Below are positions 35,618 to 44,162 of a stretch of 64,000 nt of DNA, one piece after another (the first letter of the stretch is position 1; each line of letters begins with the position of its first letter). Source of the stretch: Clostridiales bacterium (GTDB taxonomy: Bacteria; Bacillota; Clostridia; Christensenellales; Aristaeellaceae). The notes under the pieces are model-generated. The model did no database searches. It saw only the letters and a list, made by a program, of their open reading frames with translations, and had not been told where the DNA came from. The position numbers and the translations under genes were made by a program. The stretch spans positions 248,001-312,000 of the forward strand of contig SVHA01000001.1 in assembly GCA_015056085.1 (NCBI GenBank), read 5' to 3'.

Positions 35618-36604
35618 TTATTTCCCCAGACCTGCCAGATAGTCCTTCAGGCTGAGAATCTCCCGGCCGTCGAGGGCTTTGTCTGCCTCAGCATGGAGCA
35701 TAGACTGAAGGATGGCTTCCTCCGCCGCTTCGCCCGCCGCGCGAAAAGGCAAGTCCATGGCGTTTTCCCGGAGGGTGCGAATGGTATCAAAGTCGCCTTC
35801 CCGGGTTTTTGGGGCGGTGGTGAATCCCACAGCGACTTCACCGCTGCCATGTCCGATATAACTGCCCAGTCGTGCCATGCCCACGCTGGTGCGCCGAAGC
35901 ACCCTCTGGAGTTGCCGGGCGGACAGGGGCAAATCCGTGGCGAGAATGAGGATGATGGAGCCCTTGTCGCTGGGGGCAAGGCCTTCCGGCAAACATTCCG
36001 GGCGGAAATCAGCAGAAGCGCCGTAATTGCTCTGCACCAGCACGCCCAGGGTGAAGGTTTCCTCCCCCAGGTGAATCAACCGGGAAGCAGAGCCGATGCC
36101 GCCCTTCATGCCGTAGCACACCGTGCCTCGTCCGGCGCCCACAGCGCCCTGGGCAAAATCAACGCTGGCAGCGTCAATAGCGGCAAACACTTCTTTTTCA
36201 CCCACAGGGCGCTTTTGGATGTCGCTGATGCCGCTGTCGTTGCACTCGCACACCACAGGGTTGATGCTGGTAAGGTGATGTCCGTCCTGTTTGCAGCGGT
36301 CAATCATCCACGAGACCACAGCGTCGTGCACCTTGCCCACGTTGAGGGTGTTGGTGAGGGCGATGGGCGTTTCGATGGCTCCCAGTTCGTCCACCTGCAT
36401 GAGCCCCGTGGTCTTGCCATATCCATTAAAGACCACCGTTGCCGCCGTGACAGGATGCAGCCAGGGATTTTCGCCGTGGGGCAGCACCACCGTGACGCCG
36501 GTGTGGCAGTCGCCTTCATCTACGGTGCAGTGGCCCACCTTCACGCCGGGAACGTCCGTGATGCGGTTTCCGGCGCCCTTGGGCAAGCGACCGATTTGCA
36601 GCAT
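35618..36604 (-). CDS. P1 family peptidase (DmpA/S58 type)
   Basis: 328 residues of the P1/DmpA aminopeptidase family, N-terminal-nucleophile hydrolases that cut themselves. NRITDVPGVKVGHCTVDEG and TGVTVVLPHG open the protein; GAVGAGRGTVCYGMKGGIG is the conserved glycine-rich loop; DKGSIILILATD carries the Ser nucleophile and likely self-cleavage site. Substrate unknown (D-aminopeptidases and beta-aminopeptidases are known in the family). AAGGAGG lies 11 bases ahead of ATG 36604, slightly far. Confidence 0.9.
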   Translation of the reverse strand: MLQIGRLPKGAGNRITDVPGVKVGHCTVDEGDCHTGVTVVLPHGENPWLHPVTAATVVFNGYGKTTGLMQVDELGAIETPIALTNTLNVGKVHDAVVSWMIDRCKQDGHHLTSINPVVCECNDSGISDIQKRPVGEKEVFAAIDAASVDFAQGAVGAGRGTVCYGMKGGIGSASRLIHLGEETFTLGVLVQSNYGASADFRPECLPEGLAPSDKGSIILILATDLPLSARQLQRVLRRTSVGMARLGSYIGHGSGEVAVGFTTAPKTREGDFDTIRTLRENAMDLPFRAAGEAAEEAILQSMLHAEADKALDGREILSLKDYLAGLGK

Positions 36605-36620
36605 AAGCAGGTTTTCCTCC

Positions 36621-36649
36621 TTGATTTTTTCCCATTTTCAGGGTATGAT
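36621..36649 (+). promoter_or_regulatory. Promoter for the gamma-glutamyl hydrolase gene
   Basis: TTGATT (36621-36626), 17-base spacer, TATGAT (36644-36649), giving a leader of about 140 bases. Confidence 0.55.
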
Positions 36650-36794
36650 AGACAGCGTGTACAGGCTGATTTTTTTGCCCGTACCTCCGGGGAAATTTCA
36701 CCCCTTAAGCAGCCATTTTCCTTGGTTATTTACAAGAATTCGACACTGACCGATGCACTTTCCTGCCACGATTCTGCAGAAGGATGATTTACCC

Positions 36795-37532
36795 ATGAAA
36801 AAACCGCTCATTGGCCTGACCTGCTCTGTGAACGAGGATGAATCCCGTCAAAGCGTCAGCCTGAAATTCACCAATGCGATTCTTGCCGCCGGAGCCATCC
36901 CGGTGATGATTCCCATCACGGCGGATGAAGCCGCCCTGTCCCAGTTGCTGGACACCCTCGACGGCGTGATTTTCTCCGGCGGCGGCGACATCGACCCCGC
37001 TCACTTTGGGGAATACCCGCTGTCCCGGTCGGGGGAAATCAGCCCGATGCGGGACGCCCACGAACTGCTGCTGGCCCGCATGGCGCTGGAGAGAGGCAAC
37101 CTGCCGATGATGGGCGTGTGCCGGGGGATGCAAGTGCTTAACGTGGCCCTGGGCGGCACGCTGTATCAGGATCTGGATACGCTGTGGACGCAGCAGCCGG
37201 GCAAATCTCCCCTGCTGTGCCATCGCCAGCGGGCCAGGGGCGAATACGCCTCCCACCCCATTGACGTGGTGCCCGGCACGATGCTTGCTGATGTGTATCC
37301 CAAAGGGACTGTCCAGGTCAACTCTTTCCACCATCAGGCCGTTAAGGAGCCTGGCCAGGGTGTGGTGGTTTCTGCATGGTCGCCGGACGGCGTGGCGGAA
37401 GCCATCGAGCTGCCTTCCCACCCCTGCCTGATGGGTCTGCAGTGGCACCCGGAATCCATGGCCCACAGGGATGAATCCGCCCGGGCGATCTTCTCGTTCT
37501 TTGCGGACAAATGCAGGCGGCAGATGCCCTGA
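36795..37532 (+). CDS. Gamma-glutamyl-gamma-aminobutyrate hydrolase family protein
   Basis: Class I glutamine-amidotransferase-like hydrolase (peptidase C26, PuuD-like), 245 residues. Nucleophile C109 in MMGVCRGMQVLN, oxyanion region FSGGGDIDP, and the His-Glu pair in GLQWHPESM complete the triad. PuuD cleaves gamma-glutamyl-GABA in putrescine breakdown, but no other puu gene is nearby, so the substrate is open. ATG 36795 follows GAAGGATG. Stands alone before the opp operon. Confidence 0.88.
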   Translation: MKKPLIGLTCSVNEDESRQSVSLKFTNAILAAGAIPVMIPITADEAALSQLLDTLDGVIFSGGGDIDPAHFGEYPLSRSGEISPMRDAHELLLARMALERGNLPMMGVCRGMQVLNVALGGTLYQDLDTLWTQQPGKSPLLCHRQRARGEYASHPIDVVPGTMLADVYPKGTVQVNSFHHQAVKEPGQGVVVSAWSPDGVAEAIELPSHPCLMGLQWHPESMAHRDESARAIFSFFADKCRRQMP

Positions 37533-37590
37533 AATTGGTAAAAAGTACAGGATTTATACAACATTTGGGACCGTTCTCCCGCTGTTTGCC

Positions 37591-37620
37591 TTGACAGGTT
37601 TCTTCATTTAATGGTATGCT
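37591..37620 (+). promoter_or_regulatory. Promoter of the opp operon
   Basis: TTGACA (37591-37596), 18-base spacer, TATGCT (37615-37620) with TGG in front. Leader of about 105 bases. Confidence 0.7.
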
Positions 37621-37730
37621 GGAAATGTATTTCCAGAGAGTGCAAACACGCACCAAAATCAGCGCCCTGTGGAGAGGTGAATTTCACATCCCGCAGGCGA
37701 GGAAATCAATCACTATGAGGAGGTTTCATT

Positions 37731-39641
37731 ATGAGCAAGCAGAAGTCCCACCGTAACAGGAAGAACGCCAGCAAGCTCCCCATCATCATCGTTGCGGTGG
37801 TGCTGGTGGTGCTGATTGCTGCCGGCATCGTGATCTTCACCCAGCAGGGCGACGATACCGCCAAGGACGACCGGAAGATCTACACCGCCCTGTACGGCAG
37901 TGAAGTGTCTACGCTGAATTATCTGACCACTTCCAACACCTGGGACCAGACCGTGGGCGCCAACGTCATCGACACCCTGGTGGAGTATGACAGCCTGGGC
38001 AACATGGTGCCCGGTCTGGCGGAAACCTGGACCACCAGCGAGGATGGTCTGAAGTGGACCTTCAAGCTCCGTCAGGGCCAGAAGTGGTACGATTACACCG
38101 GCAAGGAAATTGCCGAAGTGACCGCCAACGACTTCGTGTCCGCACTGGAATATGTGCTCAATCCTGTCAATGAGTCCAACGTGGCCTATGTGGTGGTCAA
38201 CGCTGCCAACGTGCTCAACGCCAAGGCTTACAACAACGGTGAAATCACCGACTTCACCCAGGTGGGCGTCAAGGCACTGGATGACTACACGGTGGAATAC
38301 ACCCTGTCTGTCCCCACTCCCTACTTCGCATCCTGCCTGACCTACGGCTGCTTCATGCCCGCCTACGGCCCCCAGCTGCAGGCTGAAGGCACTGCCTTTG
38401 GTACGGCTGTGGACAAGATGTACTACTGCGGCGCTTTCATCATGACCGAGTATGAGCCCCAGGTGAAGCACACCTACATCAAGAACGTCAACAACTGGGA
38501 CGCTGCCAACGTGCATCTGGACGGCATCAGCCGCATCTACAACGCTGAAAGCGAAACGCTGGCGCCTCAGATGGCCCTGCGCGGCGAGGTTGATTCCGCC
38601 GGCCTGAGCAATGACATCATTGATGACTGGAAGCTCAATCACCCCGAGATCATCACCCGTGACCGTGCCATCCCCGATTACAGCTACTTCTACTGCTTCA
38701 ACTTCGACCCCAAGTTTGACGCCGAGTACGAGCCCGACAACTGGCTCAAGGCCGTTAACAATGCCAACTTCCGTCACTCCATCATGAGCGCCTTTGACCG
38801 CACCTACGCCATGCGCGCTCTGGAGCCCGATGATCCCCAGTCCCTGCTGCAGAACACCGTGACCCCCTCCGCCTTCACCTCTGTGAACGGCGTGGACTTC
38901 ACGGCGCTGGAGCCCTTCAATGGCATCGAAGAGAACTTCTTCAACACCGAAAAGGCGCTTGAGTACAAGGAAGCCGCCATGGCTGAACTGAAAGAACAGG
39001 GCGTTACCTTCCCCGTTAAGGTGCTGGTGACTTATAAGTCCGGCGACACCGACTGGGAGAACGAGTCCATCCTGCTCAAGCAGCAGTTGGAAGGCGTTCT
39101 GGGCACCGATTACATCGAGTGCATCCTCTACGCCGGCCCCTCTGAGTCCTTCCTCAACGCTACCCGCCGTGCCGGCAACTACGCTTTCATGCGCACCAAC
39201 TGGGGCGCCGACTACATCGATCCCTATACCTGGGCTGATCCCTTTGCCATCACCAAGGATAAGGATACCGGTGCCATCGTGGGCAACAGCTACAACAAGA
39301 TGGACCTGATGCTGGACAGCGATTACACCCAGACCAAGGAGATCCTCACCGCCTACTATGCTCAGGTGGAAGAGGCCAAGGCAATCACTTCTGATATGCT
39401 GGACCGCTACAACAAGTTCGCTGAAGCGGAAGCCATGCTGGTCAACAACGCCATGCTGGTGCCTTACAACATCTCCGCCGCCGGCTACCAGGTGACCAAG
39501 CTCAACATCTTCGAAGGCCCCTATGCTCCCTTCGGCATGAGCAACCTGCGCTTCAAGTATCAGACCCTCCACGATGACTTCCTGACCACGGAAGAATACA
39601 ACAAGGCCTTTGAGGCCTGGCGTGAGGGCATCGCAAAGTAA
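37731..39641 (+). CDS. oppA: Oligopeptide ABC transporter substrate-binding protein
   Basis: 636-residue family 5 solute-binding protein (SBP_bac_5): TLNYLTTSNTWDQTVGANV, GLAETWTTSEDGLKWTFKLR and NDFVSALEYVLNP are typical. A very basic N-terminus (1-15) and one hydrophobic segment (16-37) come first; there is no lipobox and no Cys in the first 50 residues, so it seems anchored by an uncleaved helix and not by lipid. AGGAGG precedes ATG. First of five opp genes, separated from oppB by 241 bases with two strong hairpins, which would favour surplus OppA. Confidence 0.93.
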   Translation: MSKQKSHRNRKNASKLPIIIVAVVLVVLIAAGIVIFTQQGDDTAKDDRKIYTALYGSEVSTLNYLTTSNTWDQTVGANVIDTLVEYDSLGNMVPGLAETWTTSEDGLKWTFKLRQGQKWYDYTGKEIAEVTANDFVSALEYVLNPVNESNVAYVVVNAANVLNAKAYNNGEITDFTQVGVKALDDYTVEYTLSVPTPYFASCLTYGCFMPAYGPQLQAEGTAFGTAVDKMYYCGAFIMTEYEPQVKHTYIKNVNNWDAANVHLDGISRIYNAESETLAPQMALRGEVDSAGLSNDIIDDWKLNHPEIITRDRAIPDYSYFYCFNFDPKFDAEYEPDNWLKAVNNANFRHSIMSAFDRTYAMRALEPDDPQSLLQNTVTPSAFTSVNGVDFTALEPFNGIEENFFNTEKALEYKEAAMAELKEQGVTFPVKVLVTYKSGDTDWENESILLKQQLEGVLGTDYIECILYAGPSESFLNATRRAGNYAFMRTNWGADYIDPYTWADPFAITKDKDTGAIVGNSYNKMDLMLDSDYTQTKEILTAYYAQVEEAKAITSDMLDRYNKFAEAEAMLVNNAMLVPYNISAAGYQVTKLNIFEGPYAPFGMSNLRFKYQTLHDDFLTTEEYNKAFEAWREGIAK

Positions 39642-39666
39642 AACCTGCGAACACCATCAAACATAC

Positions 39667-39718
39667 GGGGGAAACCCAGTCTGCCTTCGGGGAGACCGGG
39701 TTTCTCCCTTGCGTTGTT
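39667..39718 (+). terminator. Leaky terminator/attenuator between oppA and oppB
   Basis: GGGGGAAACCC pairs with GGGTTTCTCCC and, inside, GTCT with AGAC; a T-rich run (TTGCGTTGTTTTT) follows. Since oppB needs read-through from the oppA promoter, it probably stops only part of the transcripts. Confidence 0.7.
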
Positions 39719-39734
39719 TTTCAAACACACCGTG

Positions 39735-39786
39735 TCTCCTGATTTTTCCTGACTGCCGGAGGGCTCCGGGAGGAAAAATCAGGAGA
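39735..39786 (+). repeat. Long hairpin between oppA and oppB
   Basis: A perfect 15-pair stem TCTCCTGATTTTTCC (39735-39749) / GGAAAAATCAGGAGA (39772-39786) with an inner CCGGA/TCCGG hairpin. No T run follows, so it is more likely an RNA stabiliser or processing site than a terminator. Confidence 0.7.
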
Positions 39787-39882
39787 GACAGGGCACATTT
39801 TGCCCCGATCCCGTCTATCGCCACGCCGGACTTATTCTCCCCTCCCGGATGGCGGAAATCTTGACAAGAGAGGAAGAATTCT

Positions 39883-40827
39883 ATGGCAGCATACCTGGGC
39901 AAGCGCTTTCTGCGCTCGTTTCTGACGCTGTTCATTATCCTGAGCATTGTGTTTATCCTCGTTAGGCAGATGCCCATCGAGGGTTATTTCCCCAACATTG
40001 AAAAGATGACCGAGGAGCAGATTCAGAACGGCATCGAGCAAATGGGCCTGGATCAGCCCATGCCGGTGCAGCTGTTCAACTTCTTCAAGAATCTCATCAC
40101 CAAGGGAGACCTGGGCACCTCCCGCATTTATCGCAACAATGTGCCTGTGACGGAAATCCTCGCACCCAAGATTCCCGTGTCCATCAAACTGGGCAGCCTG
40201 TCCCTGCTGGTGTCGCTACTCTTTGGCCTGCCCATGGGTACGCTCATGGCCAAGTACAAGGGCAAGTTCTTCGACCATCTTGGCACAGGTTTCATCGTGC
40301 TGATCAACGCCGTGCCCGCAGCGGTGTATTATCTGTTCATCCAGCTCTACGGCACGGAACTCTTCGGCATCTCCCTTTTGTTTGACCCGGACAAATGGAC
40401 CTCCTGGATTCTGCCGGTGCTGTCCATGTCCCTGGGCAACACGGCATATTATGCCATGTGGCTCAGGCGTTACATGGTGGACGAAAGCCAGAAGGATTAC
40501 GTCATGCTGGCCCGAATCAAAGGTGCGGACGAAAACCGCATCATGTTCCGCCATGTGTTCCGCAACTCCTTTGTGCCCCTGGCCCAGTATATCCCCACGT
40601 CCTTCCTCAACACCGTCATCGGCTCCATTTACATTGAGTCCCTGTACTCCATTCCCGGCATGGGCGGTCTGCTGGTGGATGTCATCAAGAAGCAGGACAA
40701 CGCCATGATTCAGGGCATCGTGCTGCTGTTTGCCTGCGTGGGCGTCATTGGCCTTTTGCTGGGCGACATCATGATGGTTATCCTTGACCCCCGCATCAAC
40801 TTCTCCAAGAAGGGTGGTGACCGTTAA
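39883..40827 (+). CDS. oppB: Oligopeptide ABC transporter permease OppB
   Basis: 314-residue inner permease with six membrane segments. KRFLRSFLTLFIILSIVFIL starts the first, and the EAA loop YVMLARIKGADENRIMFRHVFRNSFVPL contacts the ATPases; the ending IDPRINFSKKGG-like DPRINF is typical for OppB. Much shorter than streptococcal AmiC (about 500), so an ordinary OppB. Stop and the next start overlap (TAATG). Confidence 0.93.
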   Translation: MAAYLGKRFLRSFLTLFIILSIVFILVRQMPIEGYFPNIEKMTEEQIQNGIEQMGLDQPMPVQLFNFFKNLITKGDLGTSRIYRNNVPVTEILAPKIPVSIKLGSLSLLVSLLFGLPMGTLMAKYKGKFFDHLGTGFIVLINAVPAAVYYLFIQLYGTELFGISLLFDPDKWTSWILPVLSMSLGNTAYYAMWLRRYMVDESQKDYVMLARIKGADENRIMFRHVFRNSFVPLAQYIPTSFLNTVIGSIYIESLYSIPGMGGLLVDVIKKQDNAMIQGIVLLFACVGVIGLLLGDIMMVILDPRINFSKKGGDR

Positions 40828-41828
40828 TGGGTCTGATCAAGCACCCCAACCTGGAGCAGTTGGAAGCCTCCTGCACCGAAGCGCTGAAGAACAACCTCTC
40901 AAATGAGGAACTGTTTGCCTTCTCCGAGTTTGACCAGGAGGAAGTGGAGCGCACCGGCGTGAGCAACTACTCCTACTGGCGGTCCACGCTCCGTGCCTTC
41001 ACCCGCAATAAGCTGGCCATGTTCCTGCTGGCCCTCACGGCGCTGATTGTCATCTTCACCTTCATCCAGCCCTATCTGCCCAATCAGTTTGACCCCATCC
41101 TCGCCAGCAACGACGCAAACGGTCTGCCGCTGAAGAATCAGCCGCCGGATTCCGTGCATTGGCTGGGCACCAATGATATCGGTCAGGATCTGTGGGCTCG
41201 CCTGTGGAGCGGCACGCGCACGTCCCTTTTCATCGGCATTGCTGTTGCCTGTATTGAAGCCGCTGTGGGCATTCTGATGGGCGTGATGTGGGGCTACCTG
41301 CGCAAGCTGGACTTCCTGTTCACGGAGATTTACAATGTGCTGGACAACATTCCCAGCACCATCACGCTGATCCTGATTTCCTTCATCCTCAAGCCCGGAA
41401 TAGGCACCATCATCTTTGCTATGTCCCTGACAGGCTGGATTGGCATGGCGCGCTTTGTCCGCAATCAGGTGCTCATCATCCGTGACCGGGACTACAACGT
41501 GGCCTCCCGGTGCCTGGGCACCAGCACCTGGCGCATCATCATGAAGAATCTGCTGCCCTATCTGGTGTCTGTCATCATGCTGCGCATGGCTCTGTCCATC
41601 CCCGCCGCCATCGGCAGTGAAGTGTTCATCACCTATATTGGTCTGGGTCTTCCTGCGACCATTCCCAGCCTGGGCAATCTGATCAACGTCGGTCGTAAGC
41701 TTATCCCGAACCCTGGTCTTCTTTATCAGCTCATCTATCCCACGATCGTGCTGAGCATCGTGACTGTTTCCTTCTACATCATCGGTAACGCGTTCTCTGA
41801 CGCTGCCGACCCCAAGAATCACCTGTAA
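40827..41828 (+). CDS. oppC: Oligopeptide ABC transporter permease OppC
   Basis: 333 residues. A cytoplasmic N-terminus of about 65 residues, then STLRAFTRNKLAMFLLALTA as first membrane segment, the loop HWLGTNDIGQDLWARLWSGTRTSL of OppC proteins, and the EAA loop VASRCLGTSTWRIIMKNLLP. Partner of OppB in the channel. The OppD gene follows after 21 bases. Confidence 0.93.
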   Translation: MGLIKHPNLEQLEASCTEALKNNLSNEELFAFSEFDQEEVERTGVSNYSYWRSTLRAFTRNKLAMFLLALTALIVIFTFIQPYLPNQFDPILASNDANGLPLKNQPPDSVHWLGTNDIGQDLWARLWSGTRTSLFIGIAVACIEAAVGILMGVMWGYLRKLDFLFTEIYNVLDNIPSTITLILISFILKPGIGTIIFAMSLTGWIGMARFVRNQVLIIRDRDYNVASRCLGTSTWRIIMKNLLPYLVSVIMLRMALSIPAAIGSEVFITYIGLGLPATIPSLGNLINVGRKLIPNPGLLYQLIYPTIVLSIVTVSFYIIGNAFSDAADPKNHL

Positions 41829-41849
41829 GGACGGAAAGGAGAAATGACT

Positions 41850-42947
41850 ATGCAAAAGCCGATTCTTTCCGTCACTGACCTGCACGTCCACTTTTCCCTG
41901 CGGGGCCGCAGCCTTCATGCGCTGCGAGGCGTATCGCTGGACGTGTATCAGGGCGAATCTCTTGCCATTGTGGGCGAATCCGGCTCTGGCAAATCGGTGC
42001 TGAACAAGAACTTCATGGGTCTGCTGGACATAAACGGCCGCATCTCCGAAGGTGTGATCAAGTATTACACCGAAGATGACTATTTCTTCGATTCCCCCTA
42101 TGCGGGCGAAGACGAAAACGGTCACTATGTGGATCTGGCGAAGTTTTCCTGCAACAATGACTGGCTTGACATCCGGGGCAGCGAAATCTGCATGATTCCC
42201 CAGGACCCGCTCACCAGCCTCAATCCCCTCAAGCGCATTGGCGCCCAGATCGGCGAAGCGCTGTATCTCCACAGGGGCCTCAAGGGCAAGGAGCAGGAAG
42301 CGGAAGTGCTGCGTCTGCTGGAGGACGTGCGCATCGACAATCCTGAAAAGCGGATGCGGCAGTATCCCCACGAGTTGTCCGGCGGTATGCGCCAGCGTGT
42401 GGTGATTGCCATCGCCATGGCCTGCAACCCCAAGATTCTCATCTGCGACGAGCCCACCACGGCGCTGGATGTGACCATTCAGGCCCAGGTGCTGGCCCTG
42501 CTGCATGAACTGAAAAGCAAGTACGGCCTGACCATCATTTTCATCACCCATGACCTGGGCGTTGTGGCTAACATCGCCGAGCGTGTGGCGGTGATGTATG
42601 CCGGCGACATTGTGGAACTGGGTCTGGTGGACGAAATCTTCTACGATCCCCGCCATCCCTACACCTGGGCGCTGCTGTCTTCCCTGCCCCAGCTGGGCCA
42701 GCGCGGCAGCGAACTCTACGCCATTCAGGGCACGCCGCCCAACCTGTTCAAGGACATTCAGGGCGACGCCTTTGCCGCCCGCAACCCCCATGCGCTGAAC
42801 ATTGACCACATCGAGCAGCCGCCCTATTTCGAGGCCTCCCCCACCCACAAGGCCAGAACCTGGCTGATGGACGAGCGGGCCCCGAAGGTGGAGCCGCCTG
42901 AAGTCATCAGCAAACTGAAAACGCTGGGAGGTGAAGGCCATGAGTGA
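41850..42947 (+). CDS. oppD: Oligopeptide ABC transporter ATPase OppD (AmiE-like)
   Basis: 365 residues. Walker A GESGSGKS, signature [12 protein letters not shown], Walker [14 protein letters not shown]. An insertion between Walker A and the Q-loop ([12 protein letters not shown] and following) and the C-terminal [18 protein letters not shown] are as in AmiE. The four Cys that bind a 4Fe-4S cluster in many OppD/DppD proteins (CPFxxRC type) are absent. ATG 41850 is 8 bases past AAAGGAG; 41844 is too close. Confidence 0.93.
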   Translation: MQKPILSVTDLHVHFSLRGRSLHALRGVSLDVYQGESLAIVGESGSGKSVLNKNFMGLLDINGRISEGVIKYYTEDDYFFDSPYAGEDENGHYVDLAKFSCNNDWLDIRGSEICMIPQDPLTSLNPLKRIGAQIGEALYLHRGLKGKEQEAEVLRLLEDVRIDNPEKRMRQYPHELSGGMRQRVVIAIAMACNPKILICDEPTTALDVTIQAQVLALLHELKSKYGLTIIFITHDLGVVANIAERVAVMYAGDIVELGLVDEIFYDPRHPYTWALLSSLPQLGQRGSELYAIQGTPPNLFKDIQGDAFAARNPHALNIDHIEQPPYFEASPTHKARTWLMDERAPKVEPPEVISKLKTLGGEGHE

Positions 42948-43854
42948 GAACAAGGACGTCATCCTGTCCGTCAAGGACCTTCACGTTTCCTTCGGCAAGG
43001 GCCGGCAGAAGTTCGAAGCCGTCCGGGGCGTGTCCTTCGATGTGTTCCGTGGCGAGACCTTCGGCATCGTGGGCGAATCCGGCTCCGGCAAGACCACCAT
43101 CGGCCGTGCCATTATCCGGGTATACCCCACTTCCGGCGGCTCCATTGTCTATGACGGCAAGGAAATCACCGGCAAAATCAGCAAGGAACTGGACCGGGAG
43201 ATCATCAACAAGATTCAGATGATTTTCCAGGACCCCATGGCCAGCCTAAACGAGCGTGCCAAGATTGCTTATATCGTGTCCGAGGGACTGCAGGGCCGTG
43301 GCCTTTCCAAAGAGGAAATCCAGCAGCGTGTGGACGCCGCCCTGCAGGCGGTGGGTCTGCTGCCGGAATTCGCCAGCCGCTTCCCCCATGAATTCTCCGG
43401 CGGTCAGCGCCAGCGCATCGGCATCGCCCGGGCACTGGTGATGAATCCCGAATTCATCATTGCTGACGAGCCCATTTCTGCCCTGGACGTGTCCATCCGT
43501 GCCCAGGTGCTCAACCTGATGAGCAAGTTGCAGAAGGAGCGTGGGCTGACATATCTGTTCATCAGCCATGACCTGAGCGTGATGCGCTTCATCTGCGACC
43601 GCATTGCCGTGGTGCACAAGGGGCAAATCGTGGAAATGGCGGACACGGAGCAACTGTTCCGCCGTCCTCTGCACCCCTACACCAGGGCGCTGCTGTCGGC
43701 CATTCCCCAGCCCAGCCCGGACCTGGAAAAGAACAAGGTGCTGGAAATCTACGACCCGGAATGCCACCACTACGAGGACGATCCGCCCGTGTGGACGGAA
43801 GTGGAGCCCGGTCACTACCTGCTGGCCAACCAGGAAGAACTGGCGGCCCTCTGA
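42940..43854 (+). CDS. oppF: Oligopeptide ABC transporter ATPase OppF
   Basis: 304 residues. Walker [11 protein letters not shown]-loop [17 protein letters not shown], signature [12 protein letters not shown], Walker [14 protein letters not shown], and the AmiF/OppF ending [10 protein letters not shown]. Second ATPase of the heterodimer with OppD, whose end it overlaps by 8 bases; GGAGGTG lies ahead of ATG 42940. Followed by a terminator. Confidence 0.94.
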   Translation: MSENKDVILSVKDLHVSFGKGRQKFEAVRGVSFDVFRGETFGIVGESGSGKTTIGRAIIRVYPTSGGSIVYDGKEITGKISKELDREIINKIQMIFQDPMASLNERAKIAYIVSEGLQGRGLSKEEIQQRVDAALQAVGLLPEFASRFPHEFSGGQRQRIGIARALVMNPEFIIADEPISALDVSIRAQVLNLMSKLQKERGLTYLFISHDLSVMRFICDRIAVVHKGQIVEMADTEQLFRRPLHPYTRALLSAIPQPSPDLEKNKVLEIYDPECHHYEDDPPVWTEVEPGHYLLANQEELAAL

Positions 43855-43863
43855 ATCAAATAA

Positions 43864-43904
43864 AAAGAGAGGCACATTTCCCGATAAAGGAGATGTGCCT
43901 CTTT
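43864..43904. terminator. Bidirectional terminator between opp and the DUF6440 gene
   Basis: AGAGGCACAT pairs with ATGTGCCTCT around a 15-base loop; T run on the plus side (CTCTTTC) and CTCTTTTTATT on the minus side. Confidence 0.82.
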
Positions 43905-43931
43905 CATTGCGTATTGGGAGAAGATTCGCTG

Positions 43932-44132
43932 TCAATCCATGGTCCAGCGGTATTCCCCTTCCTTCACAGGGGTGACAACGGGCTTGCCCTCTGCATCCAG
44001 CAGGGGCGTCAGACCGCCGCCGTAACCAGCGCTGCGCCAAAGATAGTTGACACCGGTGGCTTTGTCTACCCAGATTTCCAGCGTACCCATGCTTTGACTG
44101 TACACCTTCAAAAACCGTTTCTCCTTGGCCAT
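43932..44132 (-). CDS. DUF6440 family protein
   Basis: 66 residues, soluble. VDKATGVNYLWRSAGYGGGLTP followed by LLDAEGKPVV is the DUF6440 pattern, a small family of unknown function in Firmicutes. Lies 30 bases past the CapA-like gene on the same strand and may be its cotranscribed last gene. Confidence 0.75.
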   Translation of the reverse strand: MAKEKRFLKVYSQSMGTLEIWVDKATGVNYLWRSAGYGGGLTPLLDAEGKPVVTPVKEGEYRWTMD

Positions 44133-44162
44133 GATGTTCCCTGCCTTTCTGATATGGATATG

